A DNA stretch of 64,000 nt, taken from contig NC_133538.1 in the NCBI RefSeq assembly GCF_048544455.1, positions 146,786,422-146,850,421 of the forward strand. The letters run 5' to 3'. The translations under genes were made by a program, and so were the position numbers. Positions 21,378-33,735 of this stretch are shown one piece after another (position 1 is the stretch's first letter; each line of letters opens with the position of its first letter). The stretch is from Silene latifolia. Taxonomy: Eukaryota; Streptophyta; Magnoliopsida; Caryophyllales; Caryophyllaceae. The notes beneath the pieces were generated by a model. The model was not told where the DNA came from and made no database searches. It saw only the letters and a list, made by a program, of their open reading frames with translations.

Positions 21378-24300
21378 TGTAAAACCCGCGAATTTCTCAT
21401 TTTGACACTTAAAATTTATTTAACCGTTACTTACCTTACTTCATAATTTTAAATTATTTAATTTTATTAATTTAATTTTATTAATTTTATTTTAAACACG
21501 ATTTTTATAAAAGTAATATTTTTAAAGCTTAATTTATACAAAAATACGTATTTTAGTCGGATAGTAATAATAATGTAATAATAATATTATTATTAATGAT
21601 AGTAAACTTCCGTCATAAAATCCGTCTAGCTATAGACCGTCACATTTTCACATGTGAGGCTAATATATTCTCAACCTATCCCGTATCGACAACACATTAC
21701 CTACTTCTATTATTTTATTACCCTCACTCACCCTCACAAAACCAGTGGACCAATCCCCAAATCCCTAACCCTTTTACCCCTTTCTTTCTTTCGAAAAATC
21801 TGATAAAAACAACAACAACACAGCAGCTTATATAAACACCATTTTGGCCGATTTTAAGCTCGGATTTCACGCTCATTTCTACACCATTCCTCTTTATTTT
21901 TGTACCATTCTCCTCCTTACTTCCTCCTTCATCTTTCAAGGTAATAAAGTCTCATTTTTGTGATGGTTTCATTTTTCACCGTCTTATAAAGTTTCGTCTT
22001 TTAGGTTCTTTATCCCGTTTTTCTTGCTCTTTAATGAAGGAATTGAAGACCCGGAGTAAGACTCAAGCTTTGGGGACCATTTATTCGAAGAATAAGGAGC
22101 GTTTAAGGTAACGGGGATAGGTTACTCGACAAAGTGTCGATATTTCGCCCCATAAACTCGTTTTTAGCCGTTTCTTCTACATTTCTCTCTGATTATTGTC
22201 GTCTGTTTTGAGAGTTGGGGAACTGTGTGACTCTGATTTCATGTGTGCGCCCTTTTAAAATTTTATACGCAACATCCTTTCTCTTTTCTTTCTTTTCTGA
22301 TTTTGTTTGTGAAATGCTAGTTCATACTATAATTGGGAGTGAAGACGTAGCTCTGGTCTGAGTCTGACTTCCTGTTAGCAAACTGTAGAAAAAAATTACA
22401 GCGAGAAATTAATCTCACATATCTAATGTCTTAAAATTGTATGGTTAATTTCCACCTCGTAACATGCTTATAAACTTCTCTTAAGTCGGACGAAAAACTG
22501 GTTATTGAAACGTGAAACCTGGGACTGTTTTGGGTGATTTTAGACGCAATTTGTGGGCTGAAATTGTCGTTGGTTCGAGTCAATTTAATTGCTCGTGCCT
22601 TGGGTGCATATACATGAATGAATATGGTCTTTTGTTTGGATGAATTCGGCCTTGTAACATGCTTAAAAACTTGTCTTAAGACGGCCTCATGAATTTGCTA
22701 GAGAAACCATGTATATATAAGTGGTTGATGAGTGACTTTCGTGTACTGTTTTTGAGTCGATCCCACGGATGATTTGAACCAAATAGTTGATTCCCGCCTC
22801 CTTTGTATATCCAAGTATGTAATGGGTTGGTGGTATGTGAGAAATTTCACTCTTTTCATGCTTAAAATTTTGTCTTAAGACGGTCACAAAAAAACTTTAT
22901 AAATCGTAAAAAATGGACTTTGTCGAGCAGTTTTCGCGGGCTGTTTTGACGGGTTTCTTTATGTTAAATTGAACCAACTTTCTTGCTATTGTCTCAAGTA
23001 CATGTACATATTTGGATTGGGTCTTTTGTACGGGTGAAATCCGTCTTGGTTTGGCCTAGGAAACCGTCCTAAGACGGCTGGACAGTAGGGATTGGCTGCA
23101 TCTTTTTGTTGCTTTGTACTCTGTTCTGTGCAGGGACTGTGGCCAGGCCTTGCAGGCCGTGGCTGAGCCATGTCGAGGGTACAACCAGGCTGTGGCTGGG
23201 CAGGTGCCGGCCATGGCTAGGCCGTAGTCTTGGTTAGATTAATTTTGACCGTGAAATACGTGTATTCGGCCTTAATACATTTAACTTTCGTCACATACTT
23301 TTGCATCCTAAATTGTTTTCCTACCGCCCATTTATATTTATATTTCTCACATTAATCATAAATGTGGAGTTTATTATTTATTCAATTCAAAATTTGATGA
23401 AATGTCTCACTTACCTATAATATGAATTTTTAATCCGTTCATTCTCATTTATTTATCGTATCTCAAATATGAGTGAAATATTCTACTTATTTAATTAAAT
23501 TGAGTCATTTATAATTGGATGCTTGTTTTGCTTATTATAAATGGTCCATCCCCGTTTGTTTATATTTTTATTCAAGTGACAAATATTGAAGAAATGGGTT
23601 ACTTATTCTTATTCATGATTATGATTTGGCATGAATTGTCTCACTTGGATTATTATCGGTTCATTACATGTAGTAGTCTCTTTCCAAGTTGATTCGTATC
23701 GCTTGGTTGAGTCTTATTCTTATGATAATGCCTTTATGCTATACCGTAATGCTTGACTTATCTTTACGCCTCTTTCGGACTGTCCTGCCGATTGTGGGTT
23801 TAGCTCATATCTTCCGCCTCTTTCTTGACTGGGTCATCCGCCGATTGTGGGTTCTCGATTTCCAATTTAGGGTTCAGGTCTTGGATGCGGACTGTCCTAC
23901 CGCATGTCGAATCGGGAACTGTGCTGTCCCGAGAGTCTGGCCAGATTTAGACTAGGACTGAGTCTTGGGAGTACCATTGTCGTCCTACCAGGGGAATTAT
24001 ATTTTGATATATGAGTAGTAAAGGTCTTGCTTGGTTTAGATATTCGTATTTATCTTTCAAGGCAAGAGTTACGCCTTGTGTTGTTTGTCTTGGTCCTATC
24101 GGATACTAGGGGTGAGTTATAAGCCCTCTAGTTGCGATATGATCGTCGGGATTGATGTTCCCATCCGTTCTTATGGTGAGATGCAAGCCATAAGTATGAA
24201 TGTGACATTCGTAGCCACGTCCCGTCAATGTTTGCTAAGTGGTTTTTCTAATAATGGCTACTGCTTCTATTCTTGTAATTTGCATTCGTTGATCCCTTAC

Positions 24301-24932
24301 TTAACTGCTTCACATGATTCAGATTCTAAACTCATATCTAGGTTGTAATTCCTTGAAATGCGTACTTTTGCATAATTGACCGTATTCTTGTCTTTCATAT
24401 TATTAAATTGTCTCATATGAGTAGTTTAGTCATTATCATGCTAATGTTGATTTATCTTGTTCTATCTCATTAAATTGTCATATTTAAATATAAACTTGAT
24501 ATTCATATCTTTTGTAAGTATCTTACGTGACTTACCTGTTTTAGTTCCTTGTTATGTTCGTTTTGACATTTTGTGGCTGGGAGAACCGTGAGTTACTCCC
24601 CACTGACTGTGGCGTTCATGTTTACATGAATGACAGGTACTAGTTGGTGCATTTATGGGGTGAAGACATGTGTGAGCTAGCGAGCACTTTGGCCTTGTAG
24701 TTGGCTTATTAGGATTGCTTAGACTCACCTCTTATTGTATTGTCATTCGAGGGATATATTTTCCCTCACCTTGACTATCACGTTTGTATAATCTAAACTT
24801 TATTTCCGTATTCTTTATTTATGTTTTCGATTTTAATGAATCCGCGCTTCAATTTTTAAAAGTTTCAAAAACTTCCTAAATGTCCGCTTTAATTTATTAG
24901 TTATATTTTCCGCGTTATCGCGGGGTGTCACA
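21378..24932 (+). repeat. Tekay 5' LTR (3555 bp)
   Basis: Nearly identical by eye to 26783-30316, with scattered substitutions and a duplicated AT-rich stretch near 21465. It contains degenerate ~195-bp repeats ending in TCTTAAGACGG (about 22450-23080), a GGCCGTGGCT-rich patch (23130-23225) and a duplicated block at about 23767 and 23816. No TATA assignment is made. Confidence 0.93.
22455..23085. repeat. Degenerate ~195-bp tandem repeats in Tekay LTR
   Basis: Four units end in (T)CTTAAG(A/T)CGG words at about 22488, 22674, 22873 and 23067, each preceded by a related ACATGCTTA-A-A-stretch or its decayed version. Interval lengths are about 186, 199 and 194 bp. The same block occurs in the second LTR at about 27850-28475. 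Confidence 0.6.
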
Positions 24933-24934
24933 GT

Positions 24935-24946
24935 TGGTATTAGAGC
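24935..24946 (+). promoter_or_regulatory. Tekay primer-binding site (tRNA-iMet)
   Basis: TGGTATTAGAGC two bases after the LTR end; one mismatch to the plant initiator-Met PBS TGGTATCAGAGC. Confidence 0.9.
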
Positions 24947-25110
24947 CTTTGTTGCTCCCGACGCACACACGTGTACCCCAAACTTAGTTTGAACTTGACC
25001 TTAAATAATGAATGAGAGATGGGTAGAACTAAGGACCTAAGTTGGTAGTCTCTTTGTGTATGTTATTTGTTAGGTGCTAACTTGATTGGTTTATTTGGTG
25101 TGTTGAGAAG

Positions 25111-25620
25111 ATGGTGCGACCAACCAAGGTGGAGAATACTATCATGGAAGCTCTTTCTCAAATCCTCCGGAATCAACAAGATGCGAATGCCCAAGTCAAT
25201 CATCGTCCTAACTCCAGTGGCAAGAGATCCTTTGTGCCCTCATCTTCATCATCTGCTAATAGGAGGAAGAAGCCCTTTCCAAGAAGACAAGGACCAAGTG
25301 GACAAGTGCAAGGTCGACAAGCTCCCTCATCGGAAGAGAACCCTGAGGAGACCCGCATGTGCTTCAAGTGTAGGCAAGCTTATCACCCCGGGATTGGATG
25401 CTTTGATATGCCCTTGAAGTGTTACCATTGCAAGAAGCCCGATCATCTCATCAAGGATTGCCCCGAGAAGAAGAAGATTGCTCCTCCTCCTCATGTTCCG
25501 GAAGCCAGGCCAAGAGGATCCATTCGTGTCGAGAATCAAGTCGGAGCCGTCGTTCCTCCCGACACCGCTTCGGGTGTGTTTTCTATCCTTGATCAACCTT
25601 ATCTTACTTTTATCCCATAA
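25111..25620 (+). CDS. Tekay gag remnant with two zinc knuckles
   Basis: 169-residue ORF. The start MVRPTKVENTIMEAL looks like a chromovirus gag N-terminus. The capsid core is absent: soon after residue 30 the sequence moves to a Ser/Arg/Lys-rich linker, then two zinc knuckles at about residues 89-120 (CFKCRQAYHPGIGC and CYHCKKPDHLIKDC, both C-X2-C-X4-H-X4-C), which bind RNA. It ends at VFSILDQP, where a protease would begin, so everything from the protease active site onward has been removed. The ORF is intact in its shortened form, so a small nucleocapsid-like product is possible. Mobility would depend on proteins supplied by related elements. Confidence 0.8.
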   Translation: MVRPTKVENTIMEALSQILRNQQDANAQVNHRPNSSGKRSFVPSSSSSANRRKKPFPRRQGPSGQVQGRQAPSSEENPEETRMCFKCRQAYHPGIGCFDMPLKCYHCKKPDHLIKDCPEKKKIAPPPHVPEARPRGSIRVENQVGAVVPPDTASGVFSILDQPYLTFIP

Positions 25621-26767
25621 TACTCATCCTTCTACTAAACTCCTTTTTGTTTTACCATATCATTCTTTCCGTTTTACCCCTGGAATTCTTTTGTAATTCT
25701 TCCTCTCAACTCACCTTTGTACCTTTCCCTTTTTCTTGACCATAAGCTTTATTGTTCATGCATCTCCTATTCTTTTGGTCGTGCTTTCCCTTTCGATTCT
25801 AATCTAGAGGCTTATGAAAAATTCTATCTTTGACATCCTTGTTGAGCTCACTTCGACTCTTACCCCGAGAAAGTTCGTCATAGTTCTTTTATTAGTTAAG
25901 TTTAAATTCTTTTAGCGTGCTTTGTAAACGTAATATCTAAGTTGTTTTTCCATTTCGTACAATTTCTAAATATTCCAAGCTGCCACTTTTGGTTCTTTGT
26001 TAAAAATTTATATTACTATTACAAAACTTTATCTATTTGTAAAGATTTGAAAAATGAAAATTTGCTTTAATCCTCCTTTTGTTCTTTGAATATAACTTCT
26101 TTATCATGATTTTAATTACTAAACCTGAATTTCTTTTAATTTTTGCTCAATTTCTAACTAACCTTGATCTATTTATGATTTCTCTGCAAGTTTGAAGTTA
26201 TATTTTCAAGAACTTAACTCCTTTTTGAAATTAAAAGTGGAGCTTTTATTTTTATTTTGGCTTTTATAAAAGCAAATTTGAGTGGATTATGATTTTCAAT
26301 TGGTTTTAACAATGATAGAATGTTAGGACTCGTTATTAAAGGCGTCTAATAACTTGACCTACGTTTATCGCCAAAGGATTTTGTTTTAAACTTGTCTTTC
26401 ACTTGGAAAGTTAGCGCTATTGTGTGCACGACAAGAGCAATTTCGTTCCATAAATGAGGCTTATAGTTTTGAAAACTCTTCATAAATATTTTTGAAAGTA
26501 TTTTAATTTTGGATTTCTGCAAATGATTTGGTATTTTGACCTTATCTTTGATTTGGAGTGTGATGTTCTTGAATGCGCAACGAGAGCACTTTCGTTCCTT
26601 TGATGAGAATCGGGTTCGGTTGGAAAATTCTACCTTAAACTTTTGAAACAATTTTAGATTTTACAATAAGTAACCTTTTGATGTTTTAGTTACAAATTTC
26701 AAAGAGTCAAGTTTTATTTTTTATAACCTTTCATTTCTACTTTCAAGTTTCGAGGACGAAACTTTTT
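25621..26767 (+). other. Tekay 3' internal region
   Basis: AT-rich and non-coding. Two related segments, GAGCAATTTCGTTCC near 26425 and GAGCACTTTCGTTCC near 26585, about 155 bp apart, suggest an old tandem duplication. The word TTTCGAGGACGAAAC near 26747 is typical of Tekay/Del 3' ends. Confidence 0.6.
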
Positions 26768-26782
26768 AAAAGATGGGGTGAT
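26768..26782 (+). promoter_or_regulatory. Tekay polypurine tract
   Basis: AAAAGATGGGGTGAT immediately before the 3' LTR; primes plus-strand DNA synthesis in the family. Confidence 0.8.
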
Positions 26783-29700
26783 TGTAACACCCGCGAATTT
26801 CTTATTTTGACACTTAAAATTTATTTAACCGTTACTTACCTTACTTCATAATTTTAAATTATTTAATTTTATTAATTTTATTTTAAACACGATTTTTATA
26901 AAAGTAATATTTTTAAAGCTTAGTTTATACAAAAATACGTATTTTAGTCGGATAGTAATAATAATGTAATAATAATATTATTATTAATGATAGTAAACTT
27001 CCGTCTTAAATTCCGTCTAGCTATAGACCGTCACATTTTCACATGTGAGGCTAATATATTCTCAACCTATCCCGTATCGACAACACATTACCTACTTCTA
27101 TTATTTTATTACCCTCACTCACCCTCACAAAACCAGTGGACCAATCCCCAAATCCCTAACCCTTTTACCCCTTTCTTTCTTTCGAAAAATCTGATAAAAA
27201 CAACAACAACACAGCAGCTTATATAAACACCATTTTTGGCCGATTTTAAGCTCGGATTTCACGCTCATTTCTACACCATTCCTCTTTATTTTTGTACCAT
27301 TCTCCTCCTTACTTCCTCCTTCATCTTTCAAGGTAATAAAGTCTCATTTTTGTGATGGTTTCATTTTTCACCGTCTTATAAAGTTTCGTCTTTTAGGTTC
27401 TTTATCCCGTTTTTCTTGCTCTTTAATGAAGGAATTGAAGACCCGGAGTAAGACTCAAGCTTTGGGGACCGTTTATTCGAAGAATAAGGAGCGTTTAAGA
27501 TAACGGGGATAGGTTACTCGACAAAGTGTCGATATTTCGCCCCATAAACTCGTTTTTAGCCGTTTCTTCTACATTTCTCTCTGATTATTGTCGTCTGTTT
27601 TGAGAGTTGGGGAACTGTGTGACTCTGATTTCATGTGTGCGCCCTTTTAAAATTATATACGCAACATCCTTTCTCTTTTCTTTCTTTTCTGATTTTGTTT
27701 GTGAAATGCTAGTTCATACTATAATTGGGAGTGAAGACGTAGCTCTGGTCTGAGTCTGACTTCCTGTTAGCAAACTGTAGAAAAAAATTACAGCGAGAAA
27801 TTAATCACACATATCTAATGTCTTAAAATTGTATGGTTAATTTCCACCTCGTAACATGCTTATAAACTTCTCTTAAGTCGGACGAAAAACTGGTTATTGA
27901 AACGTGAAACCTGGGACTGTTTTGTGTGTTTTGAGACGCAATTTGTGGGCTGAAATTGTCGTTGGTTCGAGTCAATTTAATTGCTCGTGCCTTGGGTGCA
28001 TATACAAGAATGAATATGGTCTTTTGTTTGGATGAATTCGGCCTTGTAACATGCTTAAAAACTTGTCTTAAGACGGCCTCATGAATTTGCTAGAGAAACC
28101 ATGTATATGTAAGTGGTTGATGAGTGACTTTCGTGGACTGTTTTTGAGTCGATCCCACGGATGATTTGAACCAAATAGTTGATTCCCGCCTCCTTTGTAT
28201 ATCCAAGTATGTAATGGGTTGGTGGTATGTGAGAAATTTCACTCTTTTCATGCTTAAAATTTTGTCTTAAGACGGTCACAAAAGAACTTTATAAATCGTA
28301 AAAATGGACTTTGTCGAGCAGTTTTCGCGGGCTGTTTTGACGGGTTTCTTTATGTTAAATTGAACCAACTTTCTTGCTATTGTCTCAAGTACATGTACAT
28401 ATTTGGATTGGGTCTTTTGTACGGGTGAAATCCGTCTTGGTTTGGCCTAGGAAACCGTCCTAAGACGGCTGGACAGTAGGGATTGGCTGCATCTTTTTGT
28501 TGCTTTGTACTCTGTTCTGTGCAGGGACTGTGGCCAGGCCTTGATGGCCGTGGCTGAGCCATGTCGAGGGTACAACCAGGCCGTGGCTGGGCAGGTGCCG
28601 GCCATGGCTAGGCCATAGTCTTGGTTAGATTAATTTTGACCGTGAAATACGTGTATTCGGCCTTAATACATTTAACTTCCGTCACATACTTTTGCATCCT
28701 AAATTGTTTTCCTACCGCCCATTTATATTTATATTTCTCACATTAATCATAAATGTGGAGTTTATTATTTATTCAAGTCAAAATTTGATGAAATGTCTCA
28801 CTTACCTATAATATGAATTTTTAATCCGTTCATTCTCATTTATTTATCGTATCTCAAATATGAGTGAATTATTCTACTTATTTAATTAAATTGAGTCATT
28901 TATAATTGCATGCTTGTTTTGCTTATTATAAATGGTCCATCCCCGTTTGTTTATATTTTTATTCAAGTGACAAATATTGAAGAAATGGGTTACTTATTCT
29001 TATTCATGATTATGATTTGGCATGAAATGTCTCACTTGGATTATTTTCGGTTCATTACATGTAGTAGTCTCTTTCCAAGTTGATTCGTATCGCTTGGTTG
29101 AGTCTTATTCTTATGATAATGCCTTTATGCTATACCGTATTGCTTGACTTATCTTTACGCCTCTTTCGGACTGTCCTGCCGATTGTGGGTTTAGATCATA
29201 TCTTCCGCCTCTTTCGGACTGTCCTGCCGATTGTGGGTTCTCGATTTCCAATTTAGGGTTCGGGTCTTGGATGCGGACTGTCCTGCCGCATGTCGAATCG
29301 GGAAGCTGTCTTTGTCCGAGAGTCGGCGATTTAGACTAGGACTGAGTCTTGGGAGTACCATTGTCGTCCTAACCGGGGAATTATATTTTGATATATGAGT
29401 AGTAAAGGTCTTGCTTGGTTTAGATATTGGTATTTATCTTTCAAGGCAAGAGTTGCGCCTTGTGTTGTTTGTCTTGGTCCTATCGGATACTAGCGGTGAG
29501 CTATAAGCCCTCTAGTTGCGATATGATCGTCGGGATTGATGTTCCCATCCGTTCTTATGGTGAGATGCAAGCCATAAGTATGAATGTGACATTAGTAGCC
29601 ACGTCCCGTCAATGTTTGCTAAGTGGTTTTCCTAATAATGGCTACGGCTTCTATTCTTGTAATTTGCATTCGTTGATCCCTTACTTAACTGCTTCACATG

Positions 29701-30316
29701 ATTCGGATTCTAAACTCATATCTAGGTTGTAATTCCTTGAAATGCGTACTTTTGCATAATTGACCGTATTCTTGTCTTTCATATTATTAAATTGTCTCAT
29801 ATGAGTAGTTTAGTCATTATCATGCTAATGTTGATTTATCTTGTTCTATCTCATTAAATTGTCATATTTAAATATAAACTTGATATTCATATCTTTTGTA
29901 AGTATCTTACGTGACTTACCTATTTTAGTTCCTTGTTATGTTCGTTTTGACATTTTGTGGCTGGGAGAACCTTGAGTTACTCCCCACTGACTGTGGCGTT
30001 CATGTTTACATGAATGACAGGTACTAGTTGGTGCATTTATGGGGTGAAGACATGTGTGAGCTAGCGAGCACTTTGGCCTTGTAGTTGGCTTATTAGGATT
30101 GCTTAGACTCACCTCTTATTGTATTGTCATTCGAGGGATATATTTTCCCTCACCTTGACTATCACGTTTGTATAATCTAAACTTTATTTCCGTATTCTTT
30201 ATTTATGTTTTCGATTTTAATGAATCCGCGCTTCAATTTTTAAAATTTTCAAAAACTTCCTAAATTTCCGCTTTAATTTATTAGTTATATTTTCCGCGTT
30301 ATCGCGGGGTGTCACA
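26783..30316 (+). repeat. Tekay 3' LTR (3534 bp)
   Basis: Starts TGTAACACCCGCG and ends CGCGGGGTGTCACA. Very similar to the 5' LTR; differences include isolated substitutions and one variant block near 29160-29330. High LTR similarity implies a recent insertion relative to the surrounding elements. Confidence 0.93.
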
Positions 30317-31807
30317 GAAGAGGTCGTTTAGGCGGCATTTGTTGATTTGAAGAACCAGACTCGAATAATCATCATTATTTGATAATATCCGGTGTCGGGT
30401 TCGATTTGTCAAACATGACATGAATAGTTTTGAAAATGATTATGGACTAATTGTTTTAAGTCCATTTGAATGTAATTAGTTGATACTCGTCATCGTACCC
30501 GGGTTAAAATCCGGCATGGTATGTAGAACCAAGGATGATTTTGTGTTGGTGACTAATATGTTTGTTTGAAAATGTAAAGAAATGAAATAAAAGGCTTTAA
30601 AATACCTTTTAAATGTCATTAACCAAATATTATCACCGAAACACGGATTTAACAGTCATGGTATGAGGAACCAAGGGTGAAAAATGTTTTATGGTTAAAA
30701 CATGTGAAATAAAACAACAAAGGTTCGAAAATACTTCAAATGGTGAAAACCGATTACAAATATGAAAAATGGATTAAGGGAAATGACGAGAACAAACACG
30801 GTTGATCTATGGTCTGAGCACCCCATTTAGGCGCGGGCCTGTTGGCGACCTAAGGGGCTTCTGCCTCAGACCAAAAACCAGTTTTGGCTCGTTTATTCCA
30901 TGTTTTGTTTCATGTTATGCATGTTTTAGCATGTTATAGTCATGAAACAAATGAAAAAATAATAAAAGAGGATTTTTACACCCTCATACTTACATGTTTG
31001 GTTATGGCAAGTGACCGACGTAAGTGTAACAACTCGTTTGATCGGAAAAAACTGGGTTTAAAACCGTTTTGGTAAGTAAAAGAGTGTTTTTAAAGTTTAG
31101 TGATGGTGTAGTGGTCGAAATGGTCGGTCAAGTGATTTAATGCACGATGACGGGACCAAACAATGTGTAAGGCTCGTGTTTACGATCGGTAGGTCGTAAA
31201 TACGCGTCGGATTGTGACTTTAGAAGTCGAGTCGTGAATTTTAAGGGAGAAAAGAGGGGGCGGACACTCGCGTAAGTCTCAAATGGGTGGCATTTGAAGG
31301 GTATTTATAGGAGAATGAGTGGTTGTGTGAGTTTTGAGCGACGTGGCCACCTGGGCTGCTCAAAGAGGCGCGAGCCACGTTGCGGGTCTTCGAGCTGTGT
31401 TATCACTTTCACAACAAACGCAATCATGATTTGTTCTATCCTAGGTTTTGTAGTCAAAGGTTTGGTACTTGACCAACATGAATCCGGGAAAACTTAAGGT
31501 AGAAGGTTTGAAATGTTTGGTTTTTGTGGTTGACTCGGTTTGACTCGTTGTTGGAGTCGGGATTTGAATTTTTGAGTCGGTTTTTTGTCTGGTGCCGGTT
31601 TTGACTCTAGTTAGTGTCATTGCGACCCCGTCGTCGTCCATTAAACACTCCAGGTATTTTTGAAATTTTTTATTTTCGAAATCGTTTTAAGTTTTCCGAC
31701 GTAAAGTTGTACACAAACTGTCGATCAATCGCTGCAATTCCAAAACATGTTGTAGTCCGATAATCATCGGGTGTTTGTTGGAGTCTCGCAGATCATCGGG
31801 TATCTCT
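30317..31807 (-). repeat. Outer Tat 3' LTR, proximal part (5' end of LTR)
   Basis: On the minus strand it begins AGAGATACCC after the polypurine tract; the inner Tat LTR begins TGTAGATACCC after the same kind of tract, so the first bases have mutated from the expected TG. It continues leftward to the Tekay insertion. GC-rich AGGCGCG motif copies lie at 30826-30870 and 31361-31390. Confidence 0.75.
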
Positions 31808-31822
31808 GAGCCCCCACTTTGA
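31808..31822 (-). promoter_or_regulatory. Polypurine tract of outer Tat
   Basis: Minus-strand TCAAAGTGGGGGCTC, the same as the inner Tat tract (AAAGTGGGGGCTC at 49539-49551). Marks the boundary with the 3' LTR. Confidence 0.85.
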
Positions 31823-32047
31823 CCGAGGCTTGGACAGGGCAAAAGTCAAAGTAGAGCCCCAGGTCAATCGAAGATTACAACCTGGAGACCCAAGCGACGT
31901 CGAGGCGGCTCGAAAGGATTCGGGCCAAGGACCTGCCGTCGGGAAGGGCGACGCCAAGGCGACTCGAGGGTATGAGTCAAGGACCTGTCGTCAGGAACAT
32001 TTTAGAGTCTGTCGACTGACCGTGTGGGTCGTTTAAAGTCCGTTAGA
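31823..32047 (-). other. 3' UTR between tandem array and PPT of outer Tat
   Basis: Non-coding. On the minus strand it includes CTCTAAAATG/AAACGACCC-type words also found just before the inner Tat PPT (49450-49540), confirming that this is the homologous 3' UTR. Confidence 0.6.
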
Positions 32048-32880
32048 CTACGTACAAAGGCTCGCCAGCCATGGGAAGGAGTCATACCTGAGGCATCTTC
32101 GGATATGTCGTTGCATGTTTGCGGACAAAGGCTCGCCAGCTATGGTAAGGAAATGTATACGAGGCATCTTCGAGATATATCCTTAACAGGTTGCGGACAA
32201 AGGCTCGCCAGCCAATGGTAAGGAAATGTACCCGAGGCATCTTCGGGATCTGTCTTTGAAAGGTTTGCGGACAAAGGCTCGCCAGCCGATGGTAAGGAAA
32301 TGTACCCGAGGCATATTCGGGATCTGTCCTTGAAAGGTTGCGGACAAAGGCTCGCCAGCCGATGGTAAGGAAATGTACGCGATACATCTTCGGGATCTGT
32401 CCTTGAAAGGTTGCGGACAAAGGCTCGCCAGCCAATCGTAAGAAAATGTACCCGAGGCATCTTCGGGATCTGTCCTTGAAAGGTTTGCGAACAAAGGCTC
32501 GCCAGCCGATGGTAAGGAAATGTACCCGAGGCATCTTCGGGATCTGTCCTTGAAAGGTTGCGGACAAAGGCTCGCCAGCCGATGGTAAGGAAATGTACCC
32601 GATGCATCTTCGGGATCTGTCCTTGAAAGGTTGCGGACAAAGGCTCGCTAGCCAATGGTAAGGAAATGTACCCGAGGCATCTTTGGGATCTGTCCTTGAA
32701 AGGTTGCGGACAAAGGCTCGCCAGCCGATGGTAAGGAAATGTACCCGAGGCATCTTCGGAATCTGTCCTTGAAAGGTTGCGGACAAAGGCTCGCCAGCCG
32801 TTGGCAAGGAAATGTACCCGAGACATCTTCGGGATCTGTCCTTGAAAGGTTGCGGACAAAGGCTCGCCAGCTATGATAAG
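32048..32880. repeat. 73-bp tandem repeat array (about 12 units)
   Basis: Units marked by GCGGACAAAGGCTCGCCAGC start near 32050, then at 32121, 32193, 32267, 32340, 32413, 32487, 32560, 32633, 32706, 32779 and 32852; the period is 72-74 bp, mostly 73. Central units are nearly identical, the outer ones diverged. The long minus-strand frames (up to 332 codons) arise because the unit has no stops in those frames and 73 is not a multiple of 3. Tandem arrays in the 3' UTR are a known feature of Tat/Ogre elements and can seed satellite DNA. Confidence 0.95.
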
Positions 32881-33119
32881 GTCGATTAATGGACCATGGG
32901 AACAGCCGCGTCGAATGGGCTTGTTTTTGAAAGTAGCGAACTCGTGATGCCGCTGTGGCAATAGTGAGTATGGATTTTCACAATCACTGTTTTTGGAATG
33001 AGCGGGTTCCGCGAGGAAGCCCCCTGCTGGTATTTGAAAGAATAGTGAATTTGACATCTTCACCGTTCGTCGTTCTTTTTTGAACTCGAAGTGGCGGTTT
33101 GGATCGCCGTTTGTTTTAA

Positions 33120-33735
33120 TTTTGAAGGAAAATAGCAAAATTTGAGTTTGCTATTGTGTTTGAAGTGACAGTTTATATGCCGCCGTTGACATTTGATGGA
33201 AATAGTGAATTTGGGATCTTCACTATTGATTAAGGTGACGGTTTATGTGCCGCCATTGACATTTATGTGCCGTCGTTGACATTTGATGGAAATAGTGAAT
33301 TTGGAATCTTCACTATTAATTGAAGTGACGGTTTATATGCCGCCGTTGACATTTGACGGAAATAGTGAATTTGGAATCTTCACTATTGATTGAAGTGACG
33401 GTTTATGTGCCGCCGTTGACATGCGTGGTGAAAATAGTGGAGTTCAATTTCCAACTATTATTTTGAAAATGACGGTTTTAATTGCCGTTGCTTAAAATTT
33501 TGAGAAATAGCGGTTTTTGAATTTTCGCCATTATTTTTGAAATTTTGAAGGGTAATGGTGAATTTTGATTTCACCATTATTTCTGAAATTGGCGGTTTTG
33601 ATCGCGTTTGCTTGAAAATTCCCGAAAATAGTGAATTTAAATTTTCACTATTCGATTGGAGGGACGGTTTATGTGTCGTCGTTTAAAGCTTTCGAAAATA
33701 GTGAATTTGAATTTTCACTATTTTTTTTTTGAGAA
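33120..33735. repeat. ~70-bp degenerate tandem array with internal hairpins
   Basis: Units start with GTGACGGTTTATRTGCCGCC at about 33165, 33235, 33325 and 33395 (spacings 70, 90 with a 20-bp partial duplication, 70), then decay to about 33735. Each unit contains AATAGTGAATTT followed shortly by its inverted form TTCACTATT; the copy at about 33693-33722 is a near-perfect inverted repeat. It lies in the 3' UTR of the outer Tat next to the PMD gene promoter. Confidence 0.85.

Larger units (their letters stand above)
21378..30316 (+). mobile_element. Tekay/Del-type chromovirus, non-autonomous (8.9 kb)
   Basis: Two long direct repeats (21378-24932 and 26783-30316) flank only 1850 bp of internal DNA. 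LTR ends TGTAA-ACCCGCG and CGGGGTGTCACA, an initiator-Met PBS and the AGTTTCGAGGACGAAACTT word before the polypurine tract identify the Tekay/Del lineage. Inside, only a partial gag with zinc knuckles is present. Flanking bases GAAGG (21373-21377) and GAAGA (30317-30321) are a target-site duplication with one mismatch. The element lies within the LTR of the outer Tat element. Confidence 0.9.

Noticed and set aside
32048..32880. CRISPR-like regular repeats
   Set aside because: The whole 73-bp unit repeats, with no unique spacers, in a plant retrotransposon 3' UTR.
32082..33138. Long minus-strand ORFs (up to 332 codons) with repeated 'RTDPEDASGTFPYH' text
   Set aside because: They translate the 73-bp tandem array. 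The unit lacks stops in these frames and its length is not a multiple of three, so the repeats shift frame; this is not a repeat protein.
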